Part shown: positions 1 through 8,446 of the stretch, one piece after another
Layout of the letters: each line of letters opens with the position of its first letter
How positions within the stretch are numbered: position 1 is the stretch's first letter
From: Anaerolineae bacterium
GTDB lineage: Bacteria > Chloroflexota > Anaerolineae > 4572-78 > J111
Reading direction: 5' to 3'
DNA length: 61,341 bases
Assembly (NCBI GenBank): GCA_023151115.1
Contig: JAKLJP010000041.1
Location: forward strand, 1-61,341
The notes under the pieces: generated by a model
Seen by the model: only the letters and a program-made list of their open reading frames with translations
The model's database searches: none
What the model was told of the DNA's origin: nothing
Made by a program: the position numbers and the translations under genes

Positions 1-91
1 CCGCTGGGGGGGTGGGTTGGGGTGGGGTTCTGTCTACGCTATCCACCGAATTCGCCCCCAAATCTGAACACACCCCCGAACACAACGCAGA

Positions 92-120
92 TGGCAAATA
101 TCCTAAAGATGTGCTATAGT
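92..120 (+). promoter_or_regulatory. possible promoter of the methyltransferase gene
   Basis: An extended -10 (TGCTATAGT, hexamer 115-120) follows a poor -35 (TGGCAA, 92-97) at 17 bp. The rest of positions 1-355 holds a G-rich run (1-30) and the repeat at 190-280. I see no gene upstream of 356. Confidence 0.3.
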
Positions 121-189
121 TCTTCAGAAAAAGATTTTGGATCTTTTGCCGATCGGTAGGGGGGCATCCCTAATGCCACCCCGATATAG

Positions 190-280
190 ATCCAATTTCC
201 GAGGAGTGAGGCACGCCTACGTGCCGAACGGAGCCGCACGAGGGCGTGCTAGCTCCTCAAATTTGGATGTACTGAGTCTG
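190..280. repeat. palindromic repeat, copy 1 of 2
   Basis: Imperfect inverted repeat. The left arm has ATCCAATTT then GAGGAG and GCACGCC; the right arm has GGCGTGC, CTCCTC and AAATTTGGAT, followed by ACTGAGT. A second copy with the same order of blocks and the same tail is at 54907-54991. Confidence 0.6.
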
Positions 281-355
281 CTTTTTCCAGGGGCGGAATT
301 CATTCTGCACACCTCATTATCGGATCATTACAATTCTGTGGTTAAGAATGAAATA

Positions 356-1183
356 ATGATATTTAATCAACTCATCTGCGGCGATGCTGTGACCGAAATG
401 TCCAAGCTGCCCGATGCCTGTGTGGATTTGCTCATCGCCGACCCGCCCTACAATTTAGGCAAAGATTACGGCAATAACCTCGACCGGAAAGCCTGGGCTG
501 AGTACGAAACGTTCACCCGCCACTGGCTGGGCCAGGCCGTCCGCCTGCTCAAACCGACCGGCTCGTTGTACGTCTTTATGGGCGTCCGTTTTATTTCGCG
601 CCTGTTTGGGTTGCTGGAAGAGGATCTGGGGCTGAATTTCAACGGCTGGATCACCTGGCATTACACCCAGGGGATGGGCCGCAAAAGCGGCTTTTCGCCC
701 CGCCACGAAGACATATTGTATTTCACCCGCTCGGAGCAGTTCACTTTTAACCTGGATGCGGTGCGCATCCCTCAGAAATATTACCGGGAGCGCAACAATA
801 TGGCCGGAGCCAACCCCGGCGACGTGTGGACTTTTTCTCACGTCCACTATTGCAGCGCCGAGCGGCTGCCCCATCCCACTCAGAAGCCGGAAGCCCTGCT
901 GGAACGAATTATCAAAGCCAGTTCCAACCGCGGGGACCTGGTGCTCGACCCGTTTGTGGGCAGCGGCACCACCTGCCGGGTGGCCCAGGTTTTGGGCCGG
1001 GCCTGGCTTGGCATTGACCTCAATCCTGAGTATATTACTATGAGTCAACAAAGGCTCGATGCGCCGTTTGACGGATTTGACTCGCTCGACCCGCGCGCCA
1101 GGCGCACGCCGAAGGATTTGCCGGGGGTGAAATCCGGGCCGGCGACATTTTTGATGGATAGCAACGTGATGAGTGATGCGTAA
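356..1183 (+). CDS. site-specific DNA methyltransferase (N6-adenine or N4-cytosine, beta class)
   Basis: Predicted SAM-dependent DNA methyltransferase of 275 residues. The catalytic motif IV DPPY is at residues 29-32. The SAM-binding motif I (DPFVGSGTT) is at 198-206, so IV precedes I, which is the beta-class order. The variable stretch between them should hold target recognition. The frame is open upstream to 137, but that part runs through a repeat, and ATG 356 (MIFNQLICGD) matches the usual start of this family just before motif IV. No restriction endonuclease is visible, so it could be an orphan regulatory methylase or part of a system cut by the window edge. The last codons lie in an intergenic palindrome arm, so the extreme C-terminus is repeat-derived. 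Confidence 0.88.
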   Translation: MIFNQLICGDAVTEMSKLPDACVDLLIADPPYNLGKDYGNNLDRKAWAEYETFTRHWLGQAVRLLKPTGSLYVFMGVRFISRLFGLLEEDLGLNFNGWITWHYTQGMGRKSGFSPRHEDILYFTRSEQFTFNLDAVRIPQKYYRERNNMAGANPGDVWTFSHVHYCSAERLPHPTQKPEALLERIIKASSNRGDLVLDPFVGSGTTCRVAQVLGRAWLGIDLNPEYITMSQQRLDAPFDGFDSLDPRARRTPKDLPGVKSGPATFLMDSNVMSDA

Positions 1184-1221
1184 GGGTTTTCACGCATCAC
1201 TCATCACGCATCACGTATCAC
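1166..1221. repeat. tandem-word palindrome (word GTGATGA/GTGATGCG)
   Basis: Left arm GTGATGAGTGATGCG (1166-1180) pairs perfectly with 1193-1207. A further partial repeat of the right-arm word follows to 1221. It overlaps the 3' end of the methyltransferase gene and could act as its terminator, although no T-tract follows. Confidence 0.75.
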
Positions 1222-1239
1222 CTTGAAGGGGACTTTCGC

Positions 1240-2610
1240 ATGAAATACCACATTTGGACTGCCGGCTGCCAGATGAATGTGGCCGACTCGCAGCGGGTTG
1301 GCTCTGAGCTGGAAAAGCTGGGCTATCATTACACCGACAGCTACCGCGAGGCGGACGTTGTCGTTTTGAATACCTGCGTGGTGCGCCAGAGCGCCGAAGA
1401 TAAGGCCGTCGGCTTTTTGTGGAGCCTCAAGCCGCTCAAAGAAAGCCGGCCGGATAAAGTGTTGGCCCTCATGGGTTGCATGGTCGGGGCCAAGGGCGGC
1501 AGCCGGTTGGTTAAAGCTTTCCCCCATGTAGACGTATTTATGCCGCCCAGCGAACCCGGCCCCCTGGTTGACTTTTTGCTGGCCCGTGAAAGCGAGCAGG
1601 CGGCCCTGGCCTTCCGCCACCACTTGCAAGATGAAGAAACCCGGCTGGTCCTGCCCGAACATCAGCAAAATAAGCTGATTACGGCTCATGTGCCCATTAT
1701 CTACGGCTGCAACCACGTCTGCACCTTCTGCATCATCCCCTCCCGGCGTGGGCGCGAGCGCAGCCGCCCGGTCGGTGAGATTGCCGCCGAAACCCGCAGC
1801 CTGGTGGCTCAGGGGGTGCGCGAAGTGACCCTGCTCGGCCAGATTGTGGATCGCTATGGCTACGACGTGCCCGACGGGCCGCGCCTGCCCGACCTGCTGC
1901 GGGTGCTGAACGATCTCGACGGCTTGCAGCGGATTCGCTTTTTGACCAGCCACCCCAACTACATGTCTGATGAACTGCTCAACGCGGTGGCTGAATTGCC
2001 CAAGGTGTGCGAGCATATTGAAGTGCCCAACCAGGCCGGCGACGACGATATTCTGCGCCAGATGAAGCGCGAGTACACCATGGACGCCTATTATCGCCTG
2101 ATCGAGCGCATCCGGGCGCGTATGCCCGATGTCTCCATCGCCACCGATATTATTGTCGGCTTCCCCGGCGAAACCGAGGCCCAGTTCCAGCGCACCCTCG
2201 ACACCCTGGCCGAGTTGGAGCTGGACGTCGTCCACGTCGCCATGTACTCGCCCCGCCCCGGTACGGTTTCGGCCAAAATCATGCTCGACGACGTGCCCGC
2301 TGCGGAAAAGAAGCGCCGCCTCGATGCGGTCAACGAGCAGCAGGAACAGATTGTGGCCGGTATCAACGCCCGGCTGCTGGGCCGCACCGTCGAGGTGCTG
2401 GTGGAAGAGAAAAACAAAAACCGCTGGAAAGGCCGCACCCGCACCAACAAACTGGTCTTTTTTGAAGACGAGAGCGGTAAAGATTGGCACGGCCAACTGG
2501 CCGAAGTCGAAGTTACCTGGACCGGCCCCTGGAGCCTGCGCGGCACTCTACCGGGCCAAAAGAAGCTGGTCGCTACGGATGAGCCATTGTTGATCCCGTT
2601 GATGGCTTAG
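1240..2610 (+). CDS. miaB: tRNA-2-methylthio-N6-dimethylallyladenosine synthase MiaB
   Basis: Methylthiotransferase that adds a 2-methylthio group to i6A37 of tRNAs reading UNN codons. It has 456 residues with three domains. The N-terminal UPF0004 domain carries cluster cysteines (C10 in TAGCQMN, then NTCVV and MGCMVG). The radical-SAM domain has CxxxCxxC at C157/C161/C164 (CNHVCTFC), followed by IPSRRGRE. A TRAM domain fills roughly the last 70 residues. MiaB is favoured over RimO or MtaB by the N-terminal WTAGCQMN and the overall pattern, but the subgroup was assigned by eye. RBS AAGGGGA lies shortly before ATG 1240. A small antitoxin-like gene follows after 3 bp. Confidence 0.88.
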   Translation: MKYHIWTAGCQMNVADSQRVGSELEKLGYHYTDSYREADVVVLNTCVVRQSAEDKAVGFLWSLKPLKESRPDKVLALMGCMVGAKGGSRLVKAFPHVDVFMPPSEPGPLVDFLLARESEQAALAFRHHLQDEETRLVLPEHQQNKLITAHVPIIYGCNHVCTFCIIPSRRGRERSRPVGEIAAETRSLVAQGVREVTLLGQIVDRYGYDVPDGPRLPDLLRVLNDLDGLQRIRFLTSHPNYMSDELLNAVAELPKVCEHIEVPNQAGDDDILRQMKREYTMDAYYRLIERIRARMPDVSIATDIIVGFPGETEAQFQRTLDTLAELELDVVHVAMYSPRPGTVSAKIMLDDVPAAEKKRRLDAVNEQQEQIVAGINARLLGRTVEVLVEEKNKNRWKGRTRTNKLVFFEDESGKDWHGQLAEVEVTWTGPWSLRGTLPGQKKLVATDEPLLIPLMA

Positions 2611-2613
2611 AGA

Positions 2614-2901
2614 ATGAAGACAGTTGACCTAACACAGGAGCAGATTGATTTGACCAGCTTACTTCGGCTGGCTCAAAATGAACCAATCCTGCTGCTTACG
2701 GCAAAAGGGCAAGAATTTCTGTTGGCTGAAGCTGATGATTTTGAACATGAGGTGGACACTCTTCGTACCAGCAAATCTTTTCAACAATTTTTAGATGAGC
2801 GATCGGCGGGCAAGAATAAAATCTCGTTTGACGAGCTTGAACTTGAAATTGAGCGAGAACTCGCTTCTATAAATGCTACAGCTAGTCAGTCCCAAAGTTA
2901 G
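2614..2901 (+). CDS. small antitoxin-like protein (Phd/YefM-type, tentative)
   Basis: 95-residue acidic protein that starts 3 bp after the miaB stop, so it is probably translationally coupled. The N-terminal half (TSLLRLAQNEPILLLTAKG, then FLLAEADDF) follows the pattern of Phd/YefM antitoxins, in which a short strand-helix-strand DNA-binding part reads 'I.L...G.P.A.L'. The C-terminal half is helical and charged (SFDELELEIERELA), as in toxin-binding tails. No toxin gene follows: downstream is a 330-bp gap before the sigma factor. It is either an orphan antitoxin or a regulator. The family call is by pattern only. Confidence 0.6.
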   Translation: MKTVDLTQEQIDLTSLLRLAQNEPILLLTAKGQEFLLAEADDFEHEVDTLRTSKSFQQFLDERSAGKNKISFDELELEIERELASINATASQSQS

Positions 2902-2914
2902 AGATAAATATGTT

Positions 2915-2950
2915 GAGCCGCCCAAAGGGTTATCTCCCCACAGGCGGCTC
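2915..2950 (+). terminator. hairpin after the antitoxin-like gene
   Basis: GAGCCGCC (2915-2922) pairs with GGCGGCTC (2943-2950) across a 20-base loop. No clear T-tract follows, so intrinsic termination is uncertain. The rest of 2902-3231 shows no gene. A frame open across 3007-3231 is only the upstream extension of the sigma factor frame. Confidence 0.35.
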
Positions 2951-3231
2951 ATCTAGTCATTTGTAAAGTTGTTTGTTACTGTTGGCTCATCATCGGCCTT
3001 TTTTTCTTGCCCAGCCGGCCGGTGAGCCGTAACCCATCCCGAATATTCAGCCTCATTAGCCCAATATTGACCGCTCCGGCTGCCAATTCAAGCCCTTGCA
3101 GCAAGGTAAGTGGCAAAAATTCCCCTTCTGCAACTTTTTTACCTATAATCCGTATTGCCTTATGCAGACACCGAAAAAGGAAATTCAACTGCATAATGGT
3201 TAACGCGTTAATGTTTGGTTGGAATATAACA

Positions 3232-3849
3232 ATGACTCCTGTGGCGACGGAACAACCGCGGGCCAGGGCGATTACGCCCGAAGCGCAGGCCCAGGAACAA
3301 AGTTGGGCTGTGGCGGCCCAACGCGGCGATCGCCCGGCCTTTATGCGGCTGGTCGAGGTTTACCAGCGCCCGGTTTACAACCTGTGCTACCGCATGCTCG
3401 GCGGCGATGTGACCGAGGCTGAGGATGCGGCCCAGGAAACTTTTCTGCGGGCTTACACCAAACTCGATACTTACAATCCCAACCGCAAATTCTCATCCTG
3501 GCTCTTCTCGATTGCTTCGCATTACTGTATTGACCGCTTGCGCCAGCGCCGCTATCAAATGGTTGACTGGGATGATTTGCCGGCGCCGGATCAACATGCG
3601 CTGTCTAACCCGGAACCACAGCCGGAGGCCGCCACCCTGAGCCGTGAAGAACACCACACCCTGCACCGGCTGCTCAACAACCTCCCCCCCGATTACCGGG
3701 CGGCGACTATTCTGCGCTACTGGCACGAGCTTTCTTACGACGAGATTGCCGAAGCCCTCAATACAACGGTCAGCGCGGTTAAAAGCCGCCTGTTCCGGGC
3801 CAAACAAATGATGGCTGCCCATTATGAGGCGATGGAGACAAACTTATGA
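3232..3849 (+). CDS. ECF-type RNA polymerase sigma factor
   Basis: 205-residue sigma-70 family factor. Region 2 covers about residues 25-95 (YQRPVYNLCYRML, then AEDAAQETFLRAY and FSSWLFSIASHYCIDRLRQRR). Region 4 lies near the C-terminus (LPPDYRAATILRYWHELSYDEIAEALNTT then VSAVKSRLFRAKQ). Three in-frame ATGs are possible (3196, 3211, 3232). I chose 3232 because GGTTGGAA precedes it and the protein then has normal ECF length. Its TGA overlaps the ATG of the next gene (ATGA), a zinc-finger anti-sigma factor, so the two form a classic sigma/anti-sigma pair. The polymer-forming membrane protein downstream is a plausible target. Confidence 0.9.
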   Translation: MTPVATEQPRARAITPEAQAQEQSWAVAAQRGDRPAFMRLVEVYQRPVYNLCYRMLGGDVTEAEDAAQETFLRAYTKLDTYNPNRKFSSWLFSIASHYCIDRLRQRRYQMVDWDDLPAPDQHALSNPEPQPEAATLSREEHHTLHRLLNNLPPDYRAATILRYWHELSYDEIAEALNTTVSAVKSRLFRAKQMMAAHYEAMETNL

Positions 3850-4421
3850 ACCACGAAACCTTCACTGAAAAGCTGTCGCTCTGGCTTGAAAATGAACTGA
3901 GCGCCCCCGAAATTACCGAATTACAGGCGCATCTGGCCGGTTGTCCCACCTGCCAACAGACCTACCAGGCCTTACAACGGGTCGAAACGCTCCTGCGTGG
4001 CGGGTCAAAAATAATGGTCGGACCCCCGCCGGGGTTCACCGCCCGCTTTGAAATGCGTTTGGCTTACCACCAGGTTCGTAACGGGGGACATCTGTGGTGG
4101 GGATTTGGGGTGCTGCTGCTGGGCGCGTTGTTTTTATTTATCATCGGTGGGCTGGCAGTGAGCGCCCTGGTCAGCGCTGGGGCTGGTTGGCTGGATGGGG
4201 CTATTTTCTACAGTGGGTTGGTGGGCCTCATTCAGTTAGCCAACACCTTAGGCGTCTGGCTCAAGCTGGCCGGGCTGTTTGTCAAAGTCAGTTTGATTAC
4301 CATGAGCCAGCCTCTCTTTTGGGGCTATGCTCTGGCGGCGCTGGGCCTGGTCTGGCTGTGGCTGCGCGTGCTGAAGTATGTGAACCGGCCGGTCGCAACT
4401 TCGATTGAACTTCTGATTTAA
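3846..4421 (+). CDS. membrane anti-sigma factor with zf-HC2 domain
   Basis: 191 residues. The zinc-binding anti-sigma signature H29-x3-C33-x2-C36 lies in the N-terminal cytoplasmic part and should clamp the ECF factor encoded just upstream (4-bp overlap). Hydrophobic segments follow at about 80-110, 118-150 and 155-175, so it is probably a polytopic inner-membrane protein that releases the sigma factor on an envelope signal. No extracellular sensor domain is visible; the loops between helices are short. Confidence 0.85.
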   Translation: MNHETFTEKLSLWLENELSAPEITELQAHLAGCPTCQQTYQALQRVETLLRGGSKIMVGPPPGFTARFEMRLAYHQVRNGGHLWWGFGVLLLGALFLFIIGGLAVSALVSAGAGWLDGAIFYSGLVGLIQLANTLGVWLKLAGLFVKVSLITMSQPLFWGYALAALGLVWLWLRVLKYVNRPVATSIELLI

Positions 4422-4457
4422 TGTAAAATCGTTCCAGGGCTTAAAGCTGTTGAAATG

Positions 4458-4510
4458 TCTTACGTCTTGCGTCTTGCGTCCGAAACACGTAAGACGCAAG
4501 ACGCAACACG
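4458..4510. repeat. tandem-word palindrome (word GTCTTGC)
   Basis: Left arm repeats CGTCTTG(CGTCTTG)CGT; the right arm 4487-4510 repeats AAGACGC. The same word recurs at 18031-18079 and 60585-60633. The open frame crossing this repeat (from 4455) is not a real N-terminus of the next gene. Confidence 0.75.
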
Positions 4511-4544
4511 ACTTGGAACTACCTATAGCGATGTGGAGACGACA

Positions 4545-5918
4545 ATGAAAAACAAACTTTTGAGTGTAGGGATAATTCTAATCTTACCTTTACTCCTGGC
4601 CTTTACCTGGGTTTCTCCCGCTCTGGCCCAGGGGCCAAACGGCGACCAGGTTGTTTTTGGCGAAAATCTAATTTTGAAGGCCGAGGAAGAAATCAACGGC
4701 GATGTGGTTGTTTTTGGCGGCAATGTGACCATGCCCGCTTCCAGCCAGATTGACGGCGACCTGGTTGTTTTTGGCGGCAATGCCACGATTGATGGGACTG
4801 TCACCGGCGATATTGGCATGATTGGCGGCAATATCAAGCTGGGCAAAACGGCCGTGGTCGAAGGGGATATTGGCATACTTGGCGGTGAGGCCGAAGTAGC
4901 CGAGGGCGCGACGGTGGAGGGGGATGTGCAGAGCTTGAATCGGTTTGGCTTTGGCGAGGGCGAAGGTTTCACCATCCCGCCGATCCCCTCGGCGGCCCCC
5001 GATGCGCCCATGCCGCCAACGCCGCCGGTTCCGCCGGTAGCGCCTCGCTTTGATGATGATTTCTCTGACTGGGGGCACGGTATCTTCTTCTTCAAAAGCG
5101 TGGTCAAAGATATGGCCGTCCTGCTTTCTCTGGCGGTGATTGGTTGGCTGGTGGCTGCTTTTATGCCGGAACAGATGAAAACTGTCGGCGACACGTTCAC
5201 CCGCTCGGCGCCTTTCAGCTTTGGCGTGGGCTTGTTGACCTGGCTCATTGCTGGGGTGGTGGGCGGCGTTTTGGCCATCACCATCTGCCTGGCCTTTATC
5301 CCGATATTGGGTTTTATCCTGCTGACTATTGCCACCCTGTTTGGCTGGATTGTGGCCGGCCAGGTTATCGGCGAGCGGCTGCTAGTTGCCAGCGGGCGGC
5401 CTTATCCTAATCACGTCGTCTCAACCCTGGTCGGCGTCACCGCGTTGACAACCGTGGCGATCATGCCGATTATCGGCCAGATCCCCTGCATTGGTGGCTT
5501 GTTAAGCTTGCTGGGCGGGCTGTTGGGTATCGTCGTCTCCCTGACCGGGCTGGGCGCGGTCATCCTGACCCGCTTTGGCACCCAGCCTTATCCGCCGCCT
5601 GCTTTCGCCTATGCCGGGGGAGATACTTCTGCGCCATCCCCTGCCGGTGGAAGCAGCCGGCCTCCATCTGACCTGCTTGCGTCGCTGGAGCGGCAGGAAG
5701 CCGAATTACGGGCCAGAATTGACGCCGCCCTGGCCGAAGCCGATGCAGCGGCCCAGGTAACGCCGGCCAGCGAGGAGGCGTCGCCGGAATCTGTCGAATT
5801 TACACCGGTGGATGCGCCTGAAACCGAAGGTGATCCAAACGCTGAAAAACCCGCTCCGAAGCGCCGCCGGACCAAAAAATCAAGCACGGAGCCAACGGAT
5901 GGAGAACCCACTTTGTAA
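4545..5918 (+). CDS. secreted polymer-forming (bactofilin-like) membrane protein
   Basis: 457 residues. A signal peptide ends near ALAQG (about residue 28). Residues 30-130 hold four to five short beta-helix repeats of the type 'I.GDVVVFGGN.T', as in bactofilin/polymer-forming domains. A Pro-rich linker (IPPIP, PPTPPVPP) follows, then four to five hydrophobic helices (about 180-340), and a charged Glu/Ala/Lys tail ending in KRRRTKK. It probably assembles at the cell envelope and lies downstream of a sigma/anti-sigma pair, so may be under its control. ATG 4545 is chosen because GTGGAGA precedes it and the signal peptide starts there. Earlier in-frame codons come from the palindrome at 4458-4510. 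Confidence 0.75.
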   Translation: MKNKLLSVGIILILPLLLAFTWVSPALAQGPNGDQVVFGENLILKAEEEINGDVVVFGGNVTMPASSQIDGDLVVFGGNATIDGTVTGDIGMIGGNIKLGKTAVVEGDIGILGGEAEVAEGATVEGDVQSLNRFGFGEGEGFTIPPIPSAAPDAPMPPTPPVPPVAPRFDDDFSDWGHGIFFFKSVVKDMAVLLSLAVIGWLVAAFMPEQMKTVGDTFTRSAPFSFGVGLLTWLIAGVVGGVLAITICLAFIPILGFILLTIATLFGWIVAGQVIGERLLVASGRPYPNHVVSTLVGVTALTTVAIMPIIGQIPCIGGLLSLLGGLLGIVVSLTGLGAVILTRFGTQPYPPPAFAYAGGDTSAPSPAGGSSRPPSDLLASLERQEAELRARIDAALAEADAAAQVTPASEEASPESVEFTPVDAPETEGDPNAEKPAPKRRRTKKSSTEPTDGEPTL

Positions 5919-6270
5919 AATCCTGCTTGGCAAGACAATAAGCCCGACAAAAAGGGGTGAAAAAGCGCGCTTTTTCACCCCTGAGTTGAGCAAACTGTTT
6001 TTCCAGGCCGTGTGCCTGGCGATGATTTTAGGCTTATTTTTCATCGCCGAAGCAACTTTGTTGTCTAATTATTTAACCCCGCCCCTACTCAAAACCGATG
6101 CTGCTGGAGCCATCGTTATTGCCGTACCGCCGTCGCTGGAAAGTATTACCGACAACGTCGTGGTAACGCTGAGCGCCGGCCAGACCAGGCCCGCTCTGCG
6201 GACGAACTGCATCCCTGATGGCAGCGCCCCCGTTTTGACAATCAATATTGAACCTGAAATCGGAACATAA
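5899..6270 (+). CDS. hypothetical single-pass membrane protein
   Basis: Possible 123-residue protein. It overlaps the 3' end of the polymer-forming gene by 20 bp and has CGGAG about 8 bp before its ATG. One transmembrane helix (FFQAVCLAMILGLFFIAEA) is followed by about 60 residues outside or inside. No family recognised. The N-terminal coding part contains the perfect 28-bp palindrome at 5954-5981, which is unusual for a gene and suggests that the true start could be downstream of it or that the frame is not translated. Confidence 0.4.
   Translation: MENPLCKILLGKTISPTKRGEKARFFTPELSKLFFQAVCLAMILGLFFIAEATLLSNYLTPPLLKTDAAGAIVIAVPPSLESITDNVVVTLSAGQTRPALRTNCIPDGSAPVLTINIEPEIGT
5954..5981. repeat. 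perfect 28-bp palindrome
   Basis: GGGGTGAAAAAGCG is followed directly by its reverse complement, with no spacer. It begins 36 bp after the stop of the polymer-forming gene and lies in the following small frame. It could be a terminator stem (no T-tract) or a protein-binding site. Confidence 0.7.
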
Positions 6271-6313
6271 GGGCAATAACCGGGCTTACCTTGCCGCCAA
6301 GAAACAAGTGAAA

Positions 6314-7891
6314 TTAATTCCGCCTCAATAAATTACGACTGATTGTCTTGAGTTCATCAATCCTCAAAACGTAAACCAGACCAAGATAAACCAAACTGCC
6401 AACCCCTACGCCTATTACCCCACCAAGCCAGCCGGGGGCCGGTGGTAAAAACGGCAGCAGCAGCGCCAGGGCCAGGGCCATACCTGCTGTAGCCAGGCCC
6501 ATTTTGGCGACCGCCCCCACCAGCCCACCTTCGGCCAGCCCGCCCATTTGGGGGCGGAGCAGGGCCAGCAGGGCGATCATCTCCAAAGTGACGGCAATCG
6601 AGTTAGCCAGGGCCAGTCCTCCGTGCGGCGGCCAGCCCCACTGAGCAAAGAGGCGCAGCAGCAGCCAGCTCAAACCAATATTGACCGCCATTGCCGCCAC
6701 GCCGACGGCGACCGGGGTTTTGGTATTTTTGAGGGCATAAAAAGCGCGGGTGGCAATCTCGACTACGGCGTGGCCGGTCAGCCCCAGGGCAAAAAAGCTC
6801 AAGGCCCAGGCTGTGGCTGTGGTTGCGGCAGGGTCGAATTTGCCCCGCTCCAACAGCATGCGCACCAGCGGCTCGCTCAATACCAGCAGACCGGCGGCGG
6901 CGGGCAGGGTTAAAAACAGCAGGCTGCGCAGGGTCACGGCAAAAATCCGGCGCAGTTCGGCCCATTGCTCGGTGGCTGCGAGCGCGGCCAAAGTGGGAAA
7001 GAGGGCCGTCGCCACCGCCTGGGCGATAATGCCCTGCGGGAGCAGCATGATAATCCAGCCGTAATTCAGCGCGGTCAAACTGCCGGCGGTCAGGCCGGCG
7101 GCCAGCACCGCGTTAACCACAAAGTTCAACTGCACCGCGGCCAGTCCCAACACCCGCGGCCCCATCAGCCGGGCGACTTCGCGCAGGCTGGGGTCGCGCC
7201 AGGCCAGTACCGGCTGGTAACGCAGCCGCTCGCCGGAGAGCAGGCCGGGCGCCTGTACCAGCAGGTGGCTGGCCGCGCCGACCACCACCCCCGCCGCCAG
7301 GCCACGCACGCCCCAAATCGGGCCGAGCAGCCACGCGCCCAGAATAATAGCCAGGTTGTAAATTACCGGGGCCAGGGCCGGCAGAAAAAAGTGCTGGTGG
7401 GCGTTGAGAATGCCCATGACCACCCCACTGACCCCAAAAATGACGGTCGAGATGAGCATCCAGCGCATCAACTCAATAGTCAGGGTTTGTTGGGCCGGGG
7501 AAAAGTCGGCAAAAAAGTGTTGGACAATCCAGGGGGCAAACAGGGCGGCCAGCCCGCCCAGGCCGGTCAAAAAGAGGGCGACCCAATTGATGACCGCCGA
7601 GGCCAGCCGCCACGCGCCGGGCAAATCCTCGCGGGCCAGGTAGCCGGTAAAAATGGGGATAAAGGCCGAGCCGAGCGCCCCGCCTGCAACCACGTAAAAC
7701 AGAAAATCGGGCAGGCGAAAGGCGGCCAGGTAGGCGTCCATCTCGGCGCTGGTCCCGAACTGCCGGGCAATGACCACCTCGCGCAGCAGCCCCAAGGCGC
7801 GGCTGGCCAGAAACAGCACCATCACCAGTGAAGCGGCGCGGGCAAGGCGGTGGGTGGTGGGAGAAGTGGCAGTGGTTTCGATTTGACTCAA
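6314..7891 (-). CDS. murJ: lipid II flippase MurJ
   Basis: 525-residue polytopic membrane protein of the MOP superfamily that flips undecaprenyl-linked peptidoglycan precursor across the membrane. Recognised from the N-terminal SRALGLLREVVIARQFG, DAYLAAFRLPDFLFYVVAGGALGSAFIP, and the GVSGVVMGILNAHQHFF block, with about 14 hydrophobic helices. The start is TTG 7891, 3 bp after the stop of the antitoxin gene upstream, so translation is probably coupled and murJ may be read from the toxin-antitoxin promoter at 8777-8805. No better ATG exists nearer the first helix. Downstream (6271-6313) nothing notable. Confidence 0.92.
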   Translation of the reverse strand: MSQIETTATSPTTHRLARAASLVMVLFLASRALGLLREVVIARQFGTSAEMDAYLAAFRLPDFLFYVVAGGALGSAFIPIFTGYLAREDLPGAWRLASAVINWVALFLTGLGGLAALFAPWIVQHFFADFSPAQQTLTIELMRWMLISTVIFGVSGVVMGILNAHQHFFLPALAPVIYNLAIILGAWLLGPIWGVRGLAAGVVVGAASHLLVQAPGLLSGERLRYQPVLAWRDPSLREVARLMGPRVLGLAAVQLNFVVNAVLAAGLTAGSLTALNYGWIIMLLPQGIIAQAVATALFPTLAALAATEQWAELRRIFAVTLRSLLFLTLPAAAGLLVLSEPLVRMLLERGKFDPAATTATAWALSFFALGLTGHAVVEIATRAFYALKNTKTPVAVGVAAMAVNIGLSWLLLRLFAQWGWPPHGGLALANSIAVTLEMIALLALLRPQMGGLAEGGLVGAVAKMGLATAGMALALALLLPFLPPAPGWLGGVIGVGVGSLVYLGLVYVLRIDELKTISRNLLRRN

Positions 7892-7894
7892 GAA

Positions 7895-8155
7895 CTATTT
7901 CTCAGCCGCAAACATTCGCCGTACTTCTTCGCTTGATAACCTGCCTTCTGTTTCATCTCGGAGGCGCGAACGTTCAATGATGGCTTGAAATTGGGGATTC
8001 AGACTCAACGAAAGCGTTTCAAGATCTATGTTGTCTAAAGGTAATAAAACCGCAACGGGTTTGTCGCCCACCGTAACCACAATAGGATCATTGTTAATCT
8101 GATCTACATAGTCAGCCAGGCTGGCTTTGGCGTCATTTTTGTTTAAGGTTATCAT
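7895..8155 (-). CDS. Phd/YefM-type antitoxin
   Basis: 86 residues. The N-terminal half (NKNDAKASLADYVDQINNDP, then IVVTVGDKPVAVLLPLDN) is the typical Phd fold, and the C-terminal half is a charged toxin-binding tail (RDETEGRLSSEEVRRMF). It is the last gene of a cassette in which the RelE-like toxin lies upstream, a reversed order compared with most phd/doc or relBE pairs. It should neutralise the toxin and repress the promoter. Confidence 0.82.
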   Translation of the reverse strand: MITLNKNDAKASLADYVDQINNDPIVVTVGDKPVAVLLPLDNIDLETLSLSLNPQFQAIIERSRLRDETEGRLSSEEVRRMFAAEK

Positions 8156-8194
8156 AATTCTACCTGCTCTCCACCGATATACACTACATTCCCT

Positions 8195-8446
8195 TTAGCC
8201 TACAGCCCGAATGACGACTGCCGTTTCGGGATCATCTTCTACATCATAATACACACGCAGATCACCCACTCGTAACTCATAGATCGCTAATGGATTGGGG
8301 CGCATAAGTTTTCGATTTCTTGTTTCAACCGTAGGTTCATAAAGAAGTTGTTCATCAACCGCATCAAAAACAATTGATCGCTGTCTGGCTGATAAATCTC
8401 GTAAATGGTCAATTGCTTCTCTTGAGTATTCTATGCGGTATGGCAT
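8195..8446 (-). CDS. RelE/ParE-family toxin
   Basis: 83 residues. MPYRIEYSREAIDHLRDL, then LMRPNPLAIYELRVGDLRVYYDVED match RelE-type mRNA interferases, with the conserved 'WELRVGDYRVFYDV' strand pair. It starts inside the end of a 54-residue gene (16-bp overlap) and is followed 39 bp later by the antitoxin. Whether it cleaves ribosome-bound mRNA or poisons gyrase (ParE) cannot be told from sequence by eye. Confidence 0.85.
   Translation of the reverse strand: MPYRIEYSREAIDHLRDLSARQRSIVFDAVDEQLLYEPTVETRNRKLMRPNPLAIYELRVGDLRVYYDVEDDPETAVVIRAVG

Noticed and set aside
1..30. G-rich run at the left edge as a possible G-quadruplex
   Set aside because: Runs are irregular and the window edge cuts it; no claim is possible.
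137..355. N-terminal extension of the methyltransferase frame
   Set aside because: It crosses the palindromic repeat at 190-280 and adds no family sequence; ATG 356 fits the family start.
1204..2496. Minus-strand open frame of 430 codons
   Set aside because: Antisense to miaB. Its composition mirrors the sense codons.
4455..4544. Upstream start of the polymer-forming protein
   Set aside because: It translates the palindrome at 4458-4510; the signal peptide starts at ATG 4545.
6965..7831. Plus-strand open frame of 288 codons, very rich in Gln, Gly and Arg
   Set aside because: Antisense to murJ; low-complexity translation of the reverse strand.
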